A DNA stretch of 64,000 bases from Candolleomyces eurysporus. Lineage: Eukaryota; Basidiomycota; Agaricomycetes; Agaricales; Psathyrellaceae. The translations under genes and the position numbers were made by a program. Under the pieces are notes generated by a model. That model saw only the letters and a list, made by a program, of their open reading frames with translations. It was not told the origin of the DNA and ran no database searches. The stretch is taken from positions 54,601 through 118,600 of the forward strand of contig JANBPK010000779.1 of NCBI GenBank assembly GCA_027579435.1, in the 5' to 3' direction. This document shows positions 12,418-23,407 of the stretch, in pieces. Position 1 is the stretch's first letter. Each line of letters starts with the position of its first letter.

Positions 12418-13372
12418 AGACCCTCCCTTTTGGGTCATCCATTCCTTTAATCAACCTCACTCTTTTTCCCAATACCTTTCCTTACTGCTCTTTCTCTCGT
12501 CTATTTATGGATCTACCAATATTTGTATGGAATTAGTTTTGTTTTTGTTTACGACTACTAGTTGTTTACGCTTCCTTTCTTTGACTGCGGACTATCCATG
12601 CTCTGGTTGCTTCAGATCCGGACACTGGCCTTTAAAACCTGGGACACTTCCTCTAATTAGTACTCACTCTCGAAGTATTACGAAAATTAATACAACCTTC
12701 TGTTTCGAATTGTCAGGATCTGATACTGCTTGCTAGCCTTCGTCGTTGACTGACCATGCAAGAATCGTCGATGCTCGGCAGGAGAAACATCTGGGAGGCT
12801 TAATGACTCGTGATGACACGAGCAAAGATTGAGATATTGAGAGCCTGAGCTCTGGTTGGTAGATACATAAGGTCACATAGATCCAGCACGGGGGTGTTTC
12901 AGAGAAACAGTTATCCATCTCAAACTCTGGATCGATCCCATATTTAATAAAGCACTCGCAGAGGAACGAAGCTGGCGTCCCATAAGCAATGCCGAATCAC
13001 CCAGGATCCTGGGCCTCGTCAAAACGCGCATGCTGGTGCGACCGACGAGAATGGGACGGGATGACAGGCCGAAATACTAGCACCTGGCGTCCTTTTCCTA
13101 GAGTGGCGCGAGAGGCGCTTGCTGCTGCTGGGAATTGGAACGACCAAAACTTACCGCAATGATTCAAGCGTTAGTGAGTGGCTGGATGAGGATCAGGAGA
13201 GGGGCTGGGACATAGAAAGTTAGAGAGGACCAAGACAGTCGCAACTCGGTCAAACTTTCTTTCTGTTTGTCTCCTGAAGTCAAAGATCCTGAAAAGCCGA
13301 AAGGGATTGTATTACTTTCGAAACGACAATTGGTAGCAATTGGCACGGAGGTAGTCGAAACTCAAGAGGGAT
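12418..13372. other. Intergenic region between convergent genes
   Basis: About 950 bp between the stop of the copper radical oxidase (+) and the stop of the reductase gene (-). It should hold both 3' UTRs. AT-rich stretches follow the oxidase stop (12430-12720). No motif, repeat or convincing ORF was seen. Confidence 0.4.
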
Positions 13373-14840
13373 CTAATCCAACCGATAAACCAGCTTCTCG
13401 CCAGAAATAGGCCTCAAATGGCCTTCCTGGTGCGCTTCGCCCTGATCCCTCCCATGGATATCTCCACCGCCCAACAAGTAAAATCCGTCGACAGGGACCC
13501 TTTCCAGACCGCCAGGCATCACGCGTACGGGATTTGGCTCGATAGGGAACTTGATCCTTGGATTTCCAGGGGAGCTGTATGAAAGCCATTGGAAGAAGTC
13601 TACGGTCAAAGCGCGCCATTCTGGGGATGCTGGCATCGTTTCACCTGGAAATATATGAGTGAGCAAATTTGTTCTGACCAGGAGTGCAAATTAGAGACTC
13701 GACCCAACGTACTATTGTAGACAACCTCATGCCCCAGTCCAGCCCAAACGGCTCCATAAAGCGGCGTGACGTCCTCCCTCACCCTCTCCTTATTCCATGC
13801 AACCTTTCGAATAACCGCAATCCTCTTCTTCACGCTGTCTGGAGCTTCTTGGAGGAACAAGTCAGATATAATCCCCGTGGTGTCACCTTCACTTATACAG
13901 TCGACAGCATAGTCGATACCACGGCCGCTTAGATCCTTCTTGACCTGATCAGGCCAAGTCGGGTCCCGATAGTCGTACACCTTATCTGCGCCGAGCTTGC
14001 GCAGCTTGTCGAAATTCTTCGGGCTGGATGTTGTGATGACGTTGTACGGTTCTCCGGTAGGCGTGCGCAGGAGTTTCGCGAGTTGGATACTGAAGAGGCC
14101 GAGGGATGTGGCACCGGAGTAGATGAGTATCGTTGGCGGAGAGGTTTTATTTGGANGGGGGGAAGGTGAGTGCGGGGATGGTGGGGAATGGTGAGGGTAT
14201 TTCGAGCCGGATGAAGAGAGCCTACGTGCCGAGTACAGCAAGGCAAGAGAAGGTAAGTATTAACCAGATAGAGCCTAGGATAAGACATTTACTTACCTGA
14301 GCTGCTGTTAAAGCACAAAGCGGGATCGTCGCGGCCTCGTCAAACGAGACGTCGTCCGGGATCCTGATAGCCAAATCCTCTTCGAGGATAGCGTACGTCG
14401 CGAATCCGCCTGGCCTTGGATTACCGGAAGTAGCTGGATGGAACGGATTGTTTATAGCGTCAATTAAGATCTATTGCTGGGAAACCCAAAAGAGTGTGAC
14501 ATACCCCCTTGAAGGAGCCCCGCGACTCTATCACCAACCTTCCACCGGGCAACACCGTCTCCAACCTGGTCAACAGTCCCAGCAACGTCGCTTCCAACGA
14601 CCCGACCTGGTTTATCGACCTGATGGATGGCGTAGAGCGCGTCTACGGGGTTCAGAGCGATGGAATGGACCTTGATCCTGTTTCGCAACTGAGCCATTTA
14701 ACGGAAGGACAAAAAGAAATATCAAGACGTACTCACCGAATTTCGTGAACCCCAGGCTGCGGTACAGGAACAAGTCTAACGATAGCATGCTTTTCAGCGT
14801 CGGTCACAAGCGCTTGCATGGTCTGCGTCTCGTTGGACAT
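13373..14840 (-). CDS. Zinc-type alcohol dehydrogenase / quinone oxidoreductase-like enoyl reductase
   Basis: Predicted NAD(P)H-dependent oxidoreductase of the MDR superfamily, in the quinone oxidoreductase / trans-acting enoyl reductase branch. The start at 14840 (MSNETQTMQALVTDAEKH) leads into the GroES-like domain: VHSIALNPVDALYAIHQV, PGRVVGSDVAGTVDQVG, KWKVGDRV-type motif (ARWKVGDRVAGLLQGG). The Rossmann half has ILIYSGATSLGLFSIQLAK with the nucleotide-binding G-x-T-S-x-G, then LRKLGADKVYDYRDPTW and GIDYAVDCISEGDT. The last exon carries the usual family end, LPVDGFYLLGG-like (RVPVDGFYLLGGGDIHG) and ISGEKLVYRLD. At least four introns interrupt it. N14156 sits in the Pro/Ser-rich segment just before PTILIYSG, probably at an intron edge. 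No structural zinc-binding Cys cluster is visible, as expected for this branch. No polyketide synthase is nearby, so a role as a PKS partner is unsupported here. Confidence 0.88.
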
Positions 14841-15083
14841 TTTGGGGGCGCACCAAGGGACTGTAGATAATGGCTAGCAACCCACAACCCAAAATGCTCT
14901 TATACCTGGTGACACTCCCGCTCAGTCATAGAGTGTATCAGTCAGCAAAGGATTATAATGAGCAATGTCCGAATTCGGGCGGTGATAGCACATAGAGTGG
15001 GAAGTCTAAGCTCGTCTTTCGACTCTAGTGAGACATGGGATTGAGATGACTGGAGGTCGGAAAGGAGAGAACATTTAGCATTC

Positions 15084-15123
15084 TAAAAGACGCGAACTCG
15101 TTTAGTCTGACTACGGGAGACTA
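15084..15123 (+). repeat. Short dispersed repeat, copy 1
   Basis: AAAGACGCGAACTCGTTTAG and the following TCTGACTACGGGAGACTA recur almost exactly on the opposite strand at 60805-60845. Each copy contains the self-complementary pair GTTTAGTCT ... AGACTA(AAC). Each lies within a few hundred bases to 2 kb upstream of an NLR copy. It may be the end of a degraded mobile element. Confidence 0.5.
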
Positions 15124-15312
15124 CTTCTCGCGGCTTCGCCTGAAGATCGTCCCAATTTGGGTTATGCGCCCCTATCACTCGGATGACGTACTGCATTGAT
15201 AGATCAATGATTATCGATTGCCTTCCCCTTTCCTTGAACTGCTACTATCACTTGGACTCACCATCCACTGCGAACTTTTGCAATTCAACACACAAATAAC
15301 CAACCAAAAACA

Positions 15313-18300
15313 ATGTCTGAAACTACGAGAACTCGTGGAGACAACACTGCCGGCAATTCGGAGTGTCCTACCCCGATTCCGTCTCAACCTGCGACGCCTA
15401 TCGGTGCTAGTGGGAGTCAATCTTCGAGCAGGACCCGCCAGTTCTTGACGAAAGCGGAGAAGAAGATCGATAAGAGCGCTAATGCCTTCAAGCGTCTGGT
15501 TGGTTTGAAGGAGAAGGGAGGGGCAGGGGGTCAAGAGGCTGGATCTGGTGGAGGAGGAACTGCCGATGCTGCTGCCGCTTCAGCTGGATTGGGGACTGCC
15601 ACCCCTCGGAGTGAAACTGGTCAAGAACTCGGCGCAACCGGATTTTTGGTTCTTGGCGTTGCGCAAGAGGCCATTGAAGACAGTCCGGCCGCCCCTCCGT
15701 CAACCCCTGGGCAACTCGAGGACTCTGTTCCGCTCGTGACCGGCGAGGCTACCGAATCTTTGACAACGACTACCACTGTCAGTCCTACTCCCGGAACTCC
15801 CGGCCTCGTAGGAGAAGAGATGGGCAGCGATTCAATTCAAGGGCCCACAGTCTCGTCCCCTACCCCAATTGGTCAAGCAGGCGAAGGCGCGGTAGTTTCT
15901 AGCCCATTGTCGGCCTCCTCCAAGAAGACTTGGGCTATTGTCGCGGGTGCTTTGAAGAAGACGCTCTCCGGAGCGATTCCCTTCATTCCGGACCCTTTCA
16001 AAGGCCCCGCTCAGGTGCTTTTGCAGATTTTCAACATCTTCGAAGTAAGTTGACCCGCTCTTTCATTCGTATCACTTGCTAACAACACATAGAAAGCAAA
16101 GTCCAACAGGGAAGAGATGGAGAATCTGAAGCTGCGATGCAACCTTCTCAATGAAAGTTTAGCGCACGCGTTCGAAAGACGACAAGATAGAGGATCGGAT
16201 GAGCTCGGTGAGAGTATTGGCCGTCTCGTGAAGTAAGTCTGAGTTGTTTCTAGCATAGGGGACGTCTGACTGAGTTCAACGCTAGGGGAATACACGATAC
16301 CCTCACAGAACTGATGGCGAACAAATCGACGGGAATCTCTGCGTATGTGTTGGTGGAAGATAATGCCGAAGCTCTGAAGGAAGCGAACCAGAAAATTGAC
16401 CAGGTCTTGCAATGCTTCTGGGTAAGGGCAGTTCGGCTCCTATAATACACGATACTAATGGTTATGCAGCTCGAGAATCTCATCGCTGGTGCATTGGTCC
16501 TGAGTGACGTCCGCCAGACGGTTAAAGATCAAGAAGGGTGGCTGGCGAAGTTTAGTGTTTCTGTTTACAGGCATTTCAAGGTGTGTACTCTCGCGGGCTC
16601 TTCTATTGGTTTTATATTGACAATCGCACTAGAATGCTGCCCTGGATAAATTGAAGCATGTTCCCGGTGCTGCGTACGATTCGCAGGATCTCGCGAAGGT
16701 TGACGTATGTTTCGAAGGCACCCGGACGAAACTCCTGGCTGGCATTGGGCGCTGGATGAGCGACACGGCTGGAAAACCCATCTATGTACTTGATGGTATT
16801 GCCGGGATCGGAAAATCCACTGTGGCCAAAACAGTGGCCCAGCGTGCTGCTGCTATCAACTCTCTTGGGGTTAGCTTCTTCTTTTCCCGCGACCATGCTG
16901 ATCGACAGCAAGCTTCTGGCTTTGTGCATACTATCGCCTATCAGCTTGCTTGCTGTGATCCATCCTATGGGAAAGCTATAGCTACTGCCATTGACGATGC
17001 TCCTGAAAGCCTACACAAGATTATGGCGCAACAGTTCTCAACTTTTGTGGCTGACCCTCTCTATGCCATGCTCAAAAAGAGAACAACTCCTCTGGTTTTT
17101 GTCTTTGATGCTCTTGATGAGTGTGCACAATCAGATGCCTCAGATATTCTGTCTCTCATAATGACCTCTGTTTCTGGATTGCCCAATGTCAAGGTCTTTC
17201 TTACTAGTCGCCCAGAATTGGTGCTCAGGACTAGATATCAAAATACCTCACTGGCCAGCTGCTTTCATCTTCAAGAAATTGAAGCTATGATTGTAGACTC
17301 TGATATTGGTCAATATCTTGACTACCATCTATCTTCCTCCAGTATACAAAGAGTCTTTGAAGGCATGGAATGTGCTTTTTGGGTGCCTGCAAAAGATCAA
17401 AAAGAACAGCTTGTCAAAGTATCAAACAGGCTGTTTATCTTTGCTTCCACTGCTGTAAAGCTAATGTTGGACCCATATGGACCAGGCCCGGAAGAAACCA
17501 TTGGAAGCATCCTGAACCTTGAGCCAGATCAGACTATGATACAGCTCTACAAAAAGGTTCTAGAAATTGTCTCATCTCCACATAGGCCTAAACTCCCAAA
17601 GCAGTGGAAGTCTTGGCTGGCTAGCTTCAAAACAGCTATTGGTACTATTGTCATCCTTCAGTACCCACTCCCACTAAAGGGACTCTCAATGCTTATGGGT
17701 GTAAAGTCTGATAGCTTATCCTCAATTTTGAGGCACATGCACTCTGTTGTTGCACCTTCTGATGATGGGCCTAACCCAACATACAAAATCTACCACAAGT
17801 CATTTCCTGACTTTCTCACAAATGCTGAAATCTGTCCTGAGGAGTTCTGGATTGAAGAGTCAAAGTATCACTTGCATTTGGCCAAATGCTGTCTACAAAC
17901 CATGAATCAGCAGCTTCAATTCAATATCTGCCAGGTATCTCCTGGAGATTGGTACAAGAGTCTTGCTGATCTGCCAAACCTTGACAAAGAAAAGCTAACA
18001 GAAGAACTCAAGTATGCTATCTGTAATTGGGCCACACATTTGGACAGAAGCAACCTAGAGTTCTTTGACAAGGAAACTGAGCAACTGCTTCATAAATTTG
18101 CTACCATACATCTAATGCACTGGTTTGAAGCTTTGGCATATCTTGGGCAGTTGAATACTGCATTCTCAATTATAAAAACAGCTCTAACTATCTTGGTAAG
18201 TAAATTCAAAGTATCTTCAAATGAATAATATTAATTGTTGTCATAGAAAAGCAATAAAAGCAATGACATGCAAAAGGTTCAAAAAATCTTGCAAGATGGC

Positions 18301-19123
18301 CAAAGATTTATTTGGCTTAATGCTAATATCATCAGATTTTCACCACTGCATCTGTTTTGGTCATGCATCCCATTTGCACCTGAGTTGTCAAGCATATATA
18401 ACTTGTATCCAAATAAGGCTGAAGCAACAAAACTTGTAACTGGCAAGCTCAAATCATGGCCATCAGAACTTGCAGTTTTACATGGCCATCAATCCAGTGT
18501 TAGATATGCTGCTTTTTCACCTGATGGACATAGCCTGGCCTCTGCATCCAATGACAAGACAGTGCGGCTGTGGGACAGCCAGACANGGGGCTGTTCTTGC
18601 AACTCTGGAAGGACATCCTAGTGATGTACGCCATGTTGCCTTTTCACCTGATGGACAAAGCTTGGCCTCTGCNTCTNATGNNNNCACAGTGCACCTGTGG
18701 GACAGNCAGACAGGGGCTGCTCTTGCAACCCTGGAAGGACATTTTGATGCAGTAACCCATCTTGCCTTTTCACCTGATGGACACAGGCTGGCTTCTGCAT
18801 CTCATGACAGGACAGTGCGTCTATGGGACAGCCAGTCACACATGCTTGTGGCAGTCATGCATTACAATTCTCCTTTTGGTCTAAACTTCAAAACACCCTT
18901 GCAATTTTACTTATGCTGCACGGATTCCTCAGCTCCTTCTGGATTATACTCTGTTTTATTCAATGCCTCCTCTGTGGAATCATCTACCACTCCACTTTGC
19001 TTGCTTCCTTCAAACTGGAGTGTCACATCTGTTTCTTTCAATTTCCAATTTTCTTTAGCTGTAGTAGGCCTTTCCAATGGACAAGTTCATGTCCTGGATA
19101 TTTCTCATTTTGCTGTTCTTTGA
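15313..19123 (+). CDS. NLR-like NACHT-WD40 protein, copy 1
   Basis: STAND-class receptor-like protein of the fungal NLR type, about 1,185 aa. Exons: 15313-16044, 16093-16232, 16286-16421, 16470-16580, 16633-18195 and 18247-19123. The N-terminus is disordered Ser/Thr/Pro text followed by a helical segment ([54 protein letters not shown]). NACHT follows: P-loop [13 protein letters not shown] near residue 428 and Walker [14 protein letters not shown] near 526. Three clear WD40 repeats (each ...FSPDG...LASAS...TVRLWDSQ) and a degenerate C-terminal blade end the protein. Compared with copies 2 and 3 it has about 120 extra Ser/Thr/Gly/Pro-rich residues in exon 1 and lacks a short LEELETR-like insert before the P-loop. 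N18586 and the N cluster 18673-18706 break the frame inside the near-identical WD repeats and look like assembly uncertainty. Codon use becomes CpG-poor after about 16,960. A role in non-self recognition or cell death is inferred from the class. Confidence 0.88.
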
Positions 19124-19185
19124 GTTCTGTTTTTTTTCTTTCCATGCCATCTAAATGGGTGTTTGGTTGCATCCTTTACACTTGC

Positions 19186-19884
19186 CACAGGGTTTTTGAC
19201 AACATATTTTGAAACTAAATGCATTGAAAATACATGTAACATACACCATATATTTCTAGTGTATTTCACAAAGAATACAGAACAAATTACTAAACTATTA
19301 TGCATCAAAAATGAAGTGCGATCAGTTTGTCTGATAAGGATAAATCAATCCCATGGAACTGGTTTTGACCTGAGGTAGGAGGCGTTGACAGACAGCAAAT
19401 GTCATGTATTACTTCTTCTTTCATCCATTTTGACGCTGAGGAGGAATACAAGTTTTATACACTGAAAATACAAAATATGAGACCATAGAAATGTTGGGCT
19501 ATATGCAATCAAGCAATATGCAAAATAAGAAGACCAGAGATCAATGACAGCAGGAGAAATAAAGAAATAAGTAAAATTTGATATATTTGAAGCCCTTTTT
19601 CTTATTTTTCTACAGTCTCAGAATTCCTGATTTGCCTTTCATTTTTGTGTTTTGTCAAAATGGCTACCCAATTTGGGCGTCACATCTGCTCATGTGATGT
19701 TTGCTGTCTGTCAATGTCCCCTACTTTATAATAGTTCAGTATTTTCTCAGAATTACTTCTAGAAAATGCACACCTTCTGTATTTGCTCTGTATTTTTTTG
19801 TAAAAATACATTAATAACATGTGGTGTATTATCTATGTATAATCTATGTATTTGGATTCAAAATATGAGGTGGAAAACCCTGTG
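19186..19884. mobile_element. Fold-back (long inverted repeat) element
   Basis: Imperfect inverted repeats begin CACAGGGTTTTTGACAAC at 19186 and, read on the minus strand, CACAGGGTTTTCCACCTC from 19884. The arms stay alignable inward for roughly 200 bp (shared CATATTTTGAA, TACACCA, GTATTT, AATACAGA). They close on the matching TTGACAGACAGCAAA at about 19385 and its complement at about 19714. The unmatched centre of about 280 bp has no ORF. This is the shape of a MITE or fold-back transposon. The CAGGG end resembles hAT termini, but I could not find a convincing 8-bp target duplication. It starts 62 bp after the NLR copy 1 stop codon. Confidence 0.65.
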
Positions 19885-20319
19885 TGCAGTCAATCTCAAA
19901 TCAAAACATATGCCAATGCATGAAGATGATGTTCATCTTTATGCCACAGTTGTCACTGTAGATGCTAGACCCATCTCACCAACACCTACTAACAAAGAAT
20001 GGAAGACGAGTGAGCATTGATGTGCAAATCAATCAACTACTTGATAGAAGGTTTGATATATGGCAAATGGCAGTCAGGCCACTTTTTTTCCAAGGCATTT
20101 GACTTGGGTTCATACACTCAGTTTCCAGGCACCAACATGGATGTGCGGCATGTGCAGGAACCAACATCAGCACTGCTGTTTTCTATTGGTCTTTCCCACT
20201 TTCCTTTCTTGGGTTCACCTTAGCAAGTCTCTTCATGCCAGTTTTCTTGTTTCCCTGTCAGAGCGCACAATAAGTAGGGAGGCGAAATGCCTTGGACCAC
20301 TGCCATGCAAAGCAGTGGC

Positions 20320-20380
20320 CACTTCGCACAGGTTCCCTCTTTGTTACTTCAACATTGCTGGTAGTGCTGGTCAAGTCCTG
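20320..20380 (+). pseudogene. Fungalysin fragment (plus strand)
   Basis: The translation FPLCYFNIAGSAGQ corresponds to the fungalysin relic at 61.9 kb (FPLRYFNMAELTAVHR) and to [16 protein letters not shown] of the intact gene at 44.6 kb. It lies in the opposite orientation to the next relic (20459-20745), so the degraded copy here has been rearranged. Confidence 0.5.
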
Positions 20381-20458
20381 ATGCCGGCCAGGTTGATGAT
20401 GCTTTGTTTGTCCCTGGGGCATTCTAGACACTTATCAACACTGCTACCATTACCACTT

Positions 20459-20975
20459 TCACCCTTCCAAAGTCTGGAAGTTGGATGCTGCCTGGGTGAG
20501 CCCATATTGGCAAGTAATATCAAGGACAGCACTGATAGCATTGGCCTTTGCAGAGTTCATGTAGTTAGTAGTTGAAGGCACTTGGGATGTAGGTATAGTC
20601 AAAGACAAGGCCAGAGGTGGAATGCGAGGTGATGCTTTGAAAATGGCAAGAGTATATAGAGTACTACATTGGAGCTGTTCAGACACTGCGGGTAGGGGTA
20701 GGGGAATCACAGGTACCTGGTTAAGTATCAAACATGACCTCATCTTTAAAGGATGTCATATTGCAGAGAATTCTAGTCCAGTGAGGTTGAGTCAGTGAGT
20801 TAGCAGGTACACCCACATAGGGGGTTTGACTGAGTACTGAACAAAGGTGGCAGAAGACAGAAGGGTTGATGTGGAGGTCAGATATGTCGGAAAAGTCCAA
20901 CCAGCCCATCCAATGGTGGTCACATGGCCAGCCCATTTGGCTCTGTGCCAAATGTTGGCAGCTGTTGGCACTCAA
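20459..20975 (-). pseudogene. Fungalysin relic plus its repeated upstream block
   Basis: On the minus strand the translation contains NYMNSAKANAISAVLDITCQ and YGLTQAASNFQ. These match [20 protein letters not shown] and ASFNFQ of the intact fungalysin at 44.6 kb, with the frame degraded. Upstream of it (minus strand, 20975-20745) the block WTRILCNMTSFKDEVMFDT matches GLDFSAI/MTSIQDEVVFDAYPG at 61.1-61.2 kb and related sequence at 35.5 kb. The same short sequence therefore precedes all three fungalysin relics. No catalytic motif remains. CpG dinucleotides are rare. Confidence 0.65.
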
Positions 20976-21359
20976 TCACCAGCTGAGTTCAGTTGATGGC
21001 AACACGGTGCCAGGGCCTGTCCAACAGCGAGGCCACAGCCAGTGCAATGTCTTTGCCTTTGGTGGCAACGCAGACCAGACCAGCATCTGTTGCTGCTGGC
21101 AGCAACGGCCTCCAACAGACAGTTGGAATTTTCTGACAATTAGGCAATACTGGTGGTGGTATCAAGAAAGAATGGGACTCTGAGATCATTGTCTCTCTTT
21201 GCCACCTATTTATGGAACATGTCTTTCAATAACACTGAGTTCTAGCTCCATGGCCAAATTCTCTCCACATCTTTGTCACCACTTGGATACCATTCTCACA
21301 AAAGGACTTTTGTGAACTCACAGAGGAAACAGCTGGCACATTCCTCTGATTCTCACTCA

Positions 21360-22030
21360 ATTCCATTCTTGTAGATGCAAAACAAGTGTTCAAGTGCCTG
21401 GAGACTCCTCAAGCATCACTCTCCATTCATCAAGTTGCCCCTTCCCAGCATCTAGCAACCTCCCTTCCCTGGTGCCACTGCCACTCTCTTATATAACAAA
21501 TGGTTGCCTCACTTCCTACCACCCACTGGAGAGTTCAGCTGGCCTCACCAACAGCATCTTCCTTCCAACTTGGTTCCTTCCTTCTTCTTTTCAAGATGTG
21601 TCGGTGTTGGCACATGTACTTTAAAGCCTCATCTGCCCAATTTCAATCAGTGTTCTTGACCAGCGTGTTGGAGGACACAGTCACAGTTGGTCTTCCTCCA
21701 ATTTGCACCCAGGAGTCCCACTATTGTATGGTACAACTCAAAAAAAAGTGGTATGGATCTGATGGAGCCCCATGGGAATCTATCTATTCTCAGCAATTGC
21801 AGTCTTTTCAGCTCGTTTTATCTCCTGTGTGCCCTCTACTACAAACTCAAACTCAACACTCTGTCACCATTGCAGCTTCAAAAACCACTTGCATTGCTTG
21901 TTTCAAGGAAGGAATTGACCAACCTGGTGTAGGAATGCATGTGCCTGTCATAGCCTTTCCCCACCACCCCCTCCAAAGCCAAAGAAAGATGATGACAACT
22001 GGCTGGTGTATACAGTACTTTGCTTGACTT
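21360..22030 (+). pseudogene. Relic of an F-box-like gene 3' end and its downstream flank
   Basis: The stretch beginning near 21,390 (GTGCCTGGAGACTCCTCAAG, later TCTAGCAACCTCCCTTCCC, TGGTGCCACTGCC) matches the region just after the stop of the F-box-like gene at 33.3-34.3 kb. It continues (21,500-21,900) in parallel with the minus strand of 59,106-58,640. No frame is preserved. Many CG sites of the 58.6 kb copy read TG or CA here, for example GACGTGTCGGCGTTGG against GATGTGTCGGTGTTGG. Confidence 0.65.
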
Positions 22031-22039
22031 TCTCTCCCT

Positions 22040-23400
22040 CTCTTACTCTTTCTTTTTCTCTACCTGTTTTGTGAGCTATGCCACTATGTATATGCTGTTT
22101 CACTGAATGTGCTATGAATTCTAACACAAGGATTGAATACAGCAAATATCCAGGAAATGTCAATGCTCATGATTGATTTCAATCGCAGTGAAGATCTCAA
22201 AGGGAGGGGAAAATCTGCAGAGGACACAGCCGATCAAATGGTTGGTGTCCTTATATGCTTGTTGTCCATCTTTACTGAAAAAACCTGTCAGGGCACCCTG
22301 GTATTTCTCGCCTGAGCCATTGAGAGGGGAGGCCCTTTGAAGCCTCCCCACCCTCCCAACACATGGATCCCTCTGGCTAGACCTGGTCTCCAGGTGGGTG
22401 CTTAGAACAGCATGCACTCCACCACCCCGGCTGTAGCAAGGAATTTGAACAGAAACATGCAATATTTCCACTTTCTTCCGAGAGGAACTACAGTCACCCA
22501 TGGAGACATGAAATCTATCATGACGCCGAGTTGATATGCTTGGGTCGTACCTTGTTATTACCGATCCATATTGGTTTGGGAAATACGATTCTGATGACCC
22601 AAGGATGGACCCGGAATACATTCACAAACGCTTCCAGTGTCTCATCCTGACATTTATCGTTTTGTCGAAGAGAATCTCGCCCAATGCAACCGTGACGAAT
22701 AAAAACAACAAAATAATAATAATAATTTTTTTTTTCGATGCCAGAGGGGCGGCACACGTTTTTNGTCGCTTCAGTGGCCGAAACCCTCATTTTGCTCACA
22801 AATGTACCTGTCCTTTGTCTAGCCTGATTGGAAGCGGAAATGCATCGGAATAACCACTACCTGGAGAGGGAGGGACGCCATGGGGAGAGAGAGGCATCAC
22901 TATGTTGGTGACCATGAGTCTCATTGTTGCGTCTCGCTTGATTAGGTTCAAGAGTGAAAGAGTCATTGTGTCGATTCCCTGCGACCAAACTTGTTTCTAT
23001 CTCATATTCAGCTACTCAACCTATTTTGCTTTCGACCTCCGCTTTCGGTCCCTTCCGGATACTACTCAACACCTTACGGTTACAGCAAAGGCGGTCGGTC
23101 AGTACTGACAATATGGAGGACCGAAGCCATCACTCAAAGTACTAGCCCATAATTCCAATGATTATTGAGCTCCATTACGAAGCCCTGAACCCAATGAGTA
23201 ACAATATAAACGAGAAAAACAGCGTAGTAGTAGGTAATGTTGTCCGTGTATTTTATCCAAAGAGTTTAGAGAAAATGTCCATTGTCCGGAGGCAGCCTAA
23301 AAACAAAGAGCGAGAAAATCAGTTCAACCTGATCGTATCGCCAGACAAACAAATAGCCTCACCTCAATAATTTGACCAGCCGACTCCGACTCATCGCGTC
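22040..23400. other. Gene-free interval
   Basis: A 153-codon minus-strand frame spans 22160-22621 but has no recognised domain and lies mostly in CpG-poor DNA, so I do not call it a gene. From about 22,500 the base composition returns to the CpG-normal host level. N22764 sits after a T run. The rest should include the 3' UTR of the dehydrogenase that ends at 23,408. Confidence 0.35.
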
Positions 23401-23407
23401 ATCCACT

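Noticed and set aside
18475..18850. Regularly spaced repeats resembling a CRISPR array
   Set aside because: The repeat encodes WD40 blades in frame with the NLR gene, has no constant spacer length and lies in eukaryotic DNA.
19186..19884. Autonomous DNA transposon
   Set aside because: There is no transposase frame between the inverted arms; only a non-autonomous element can be supported.
22160..22621. A 153-codon minus-strand ORF
   Set aside because: No domain, no start context, and much of it is in the CpG-poor relic block.
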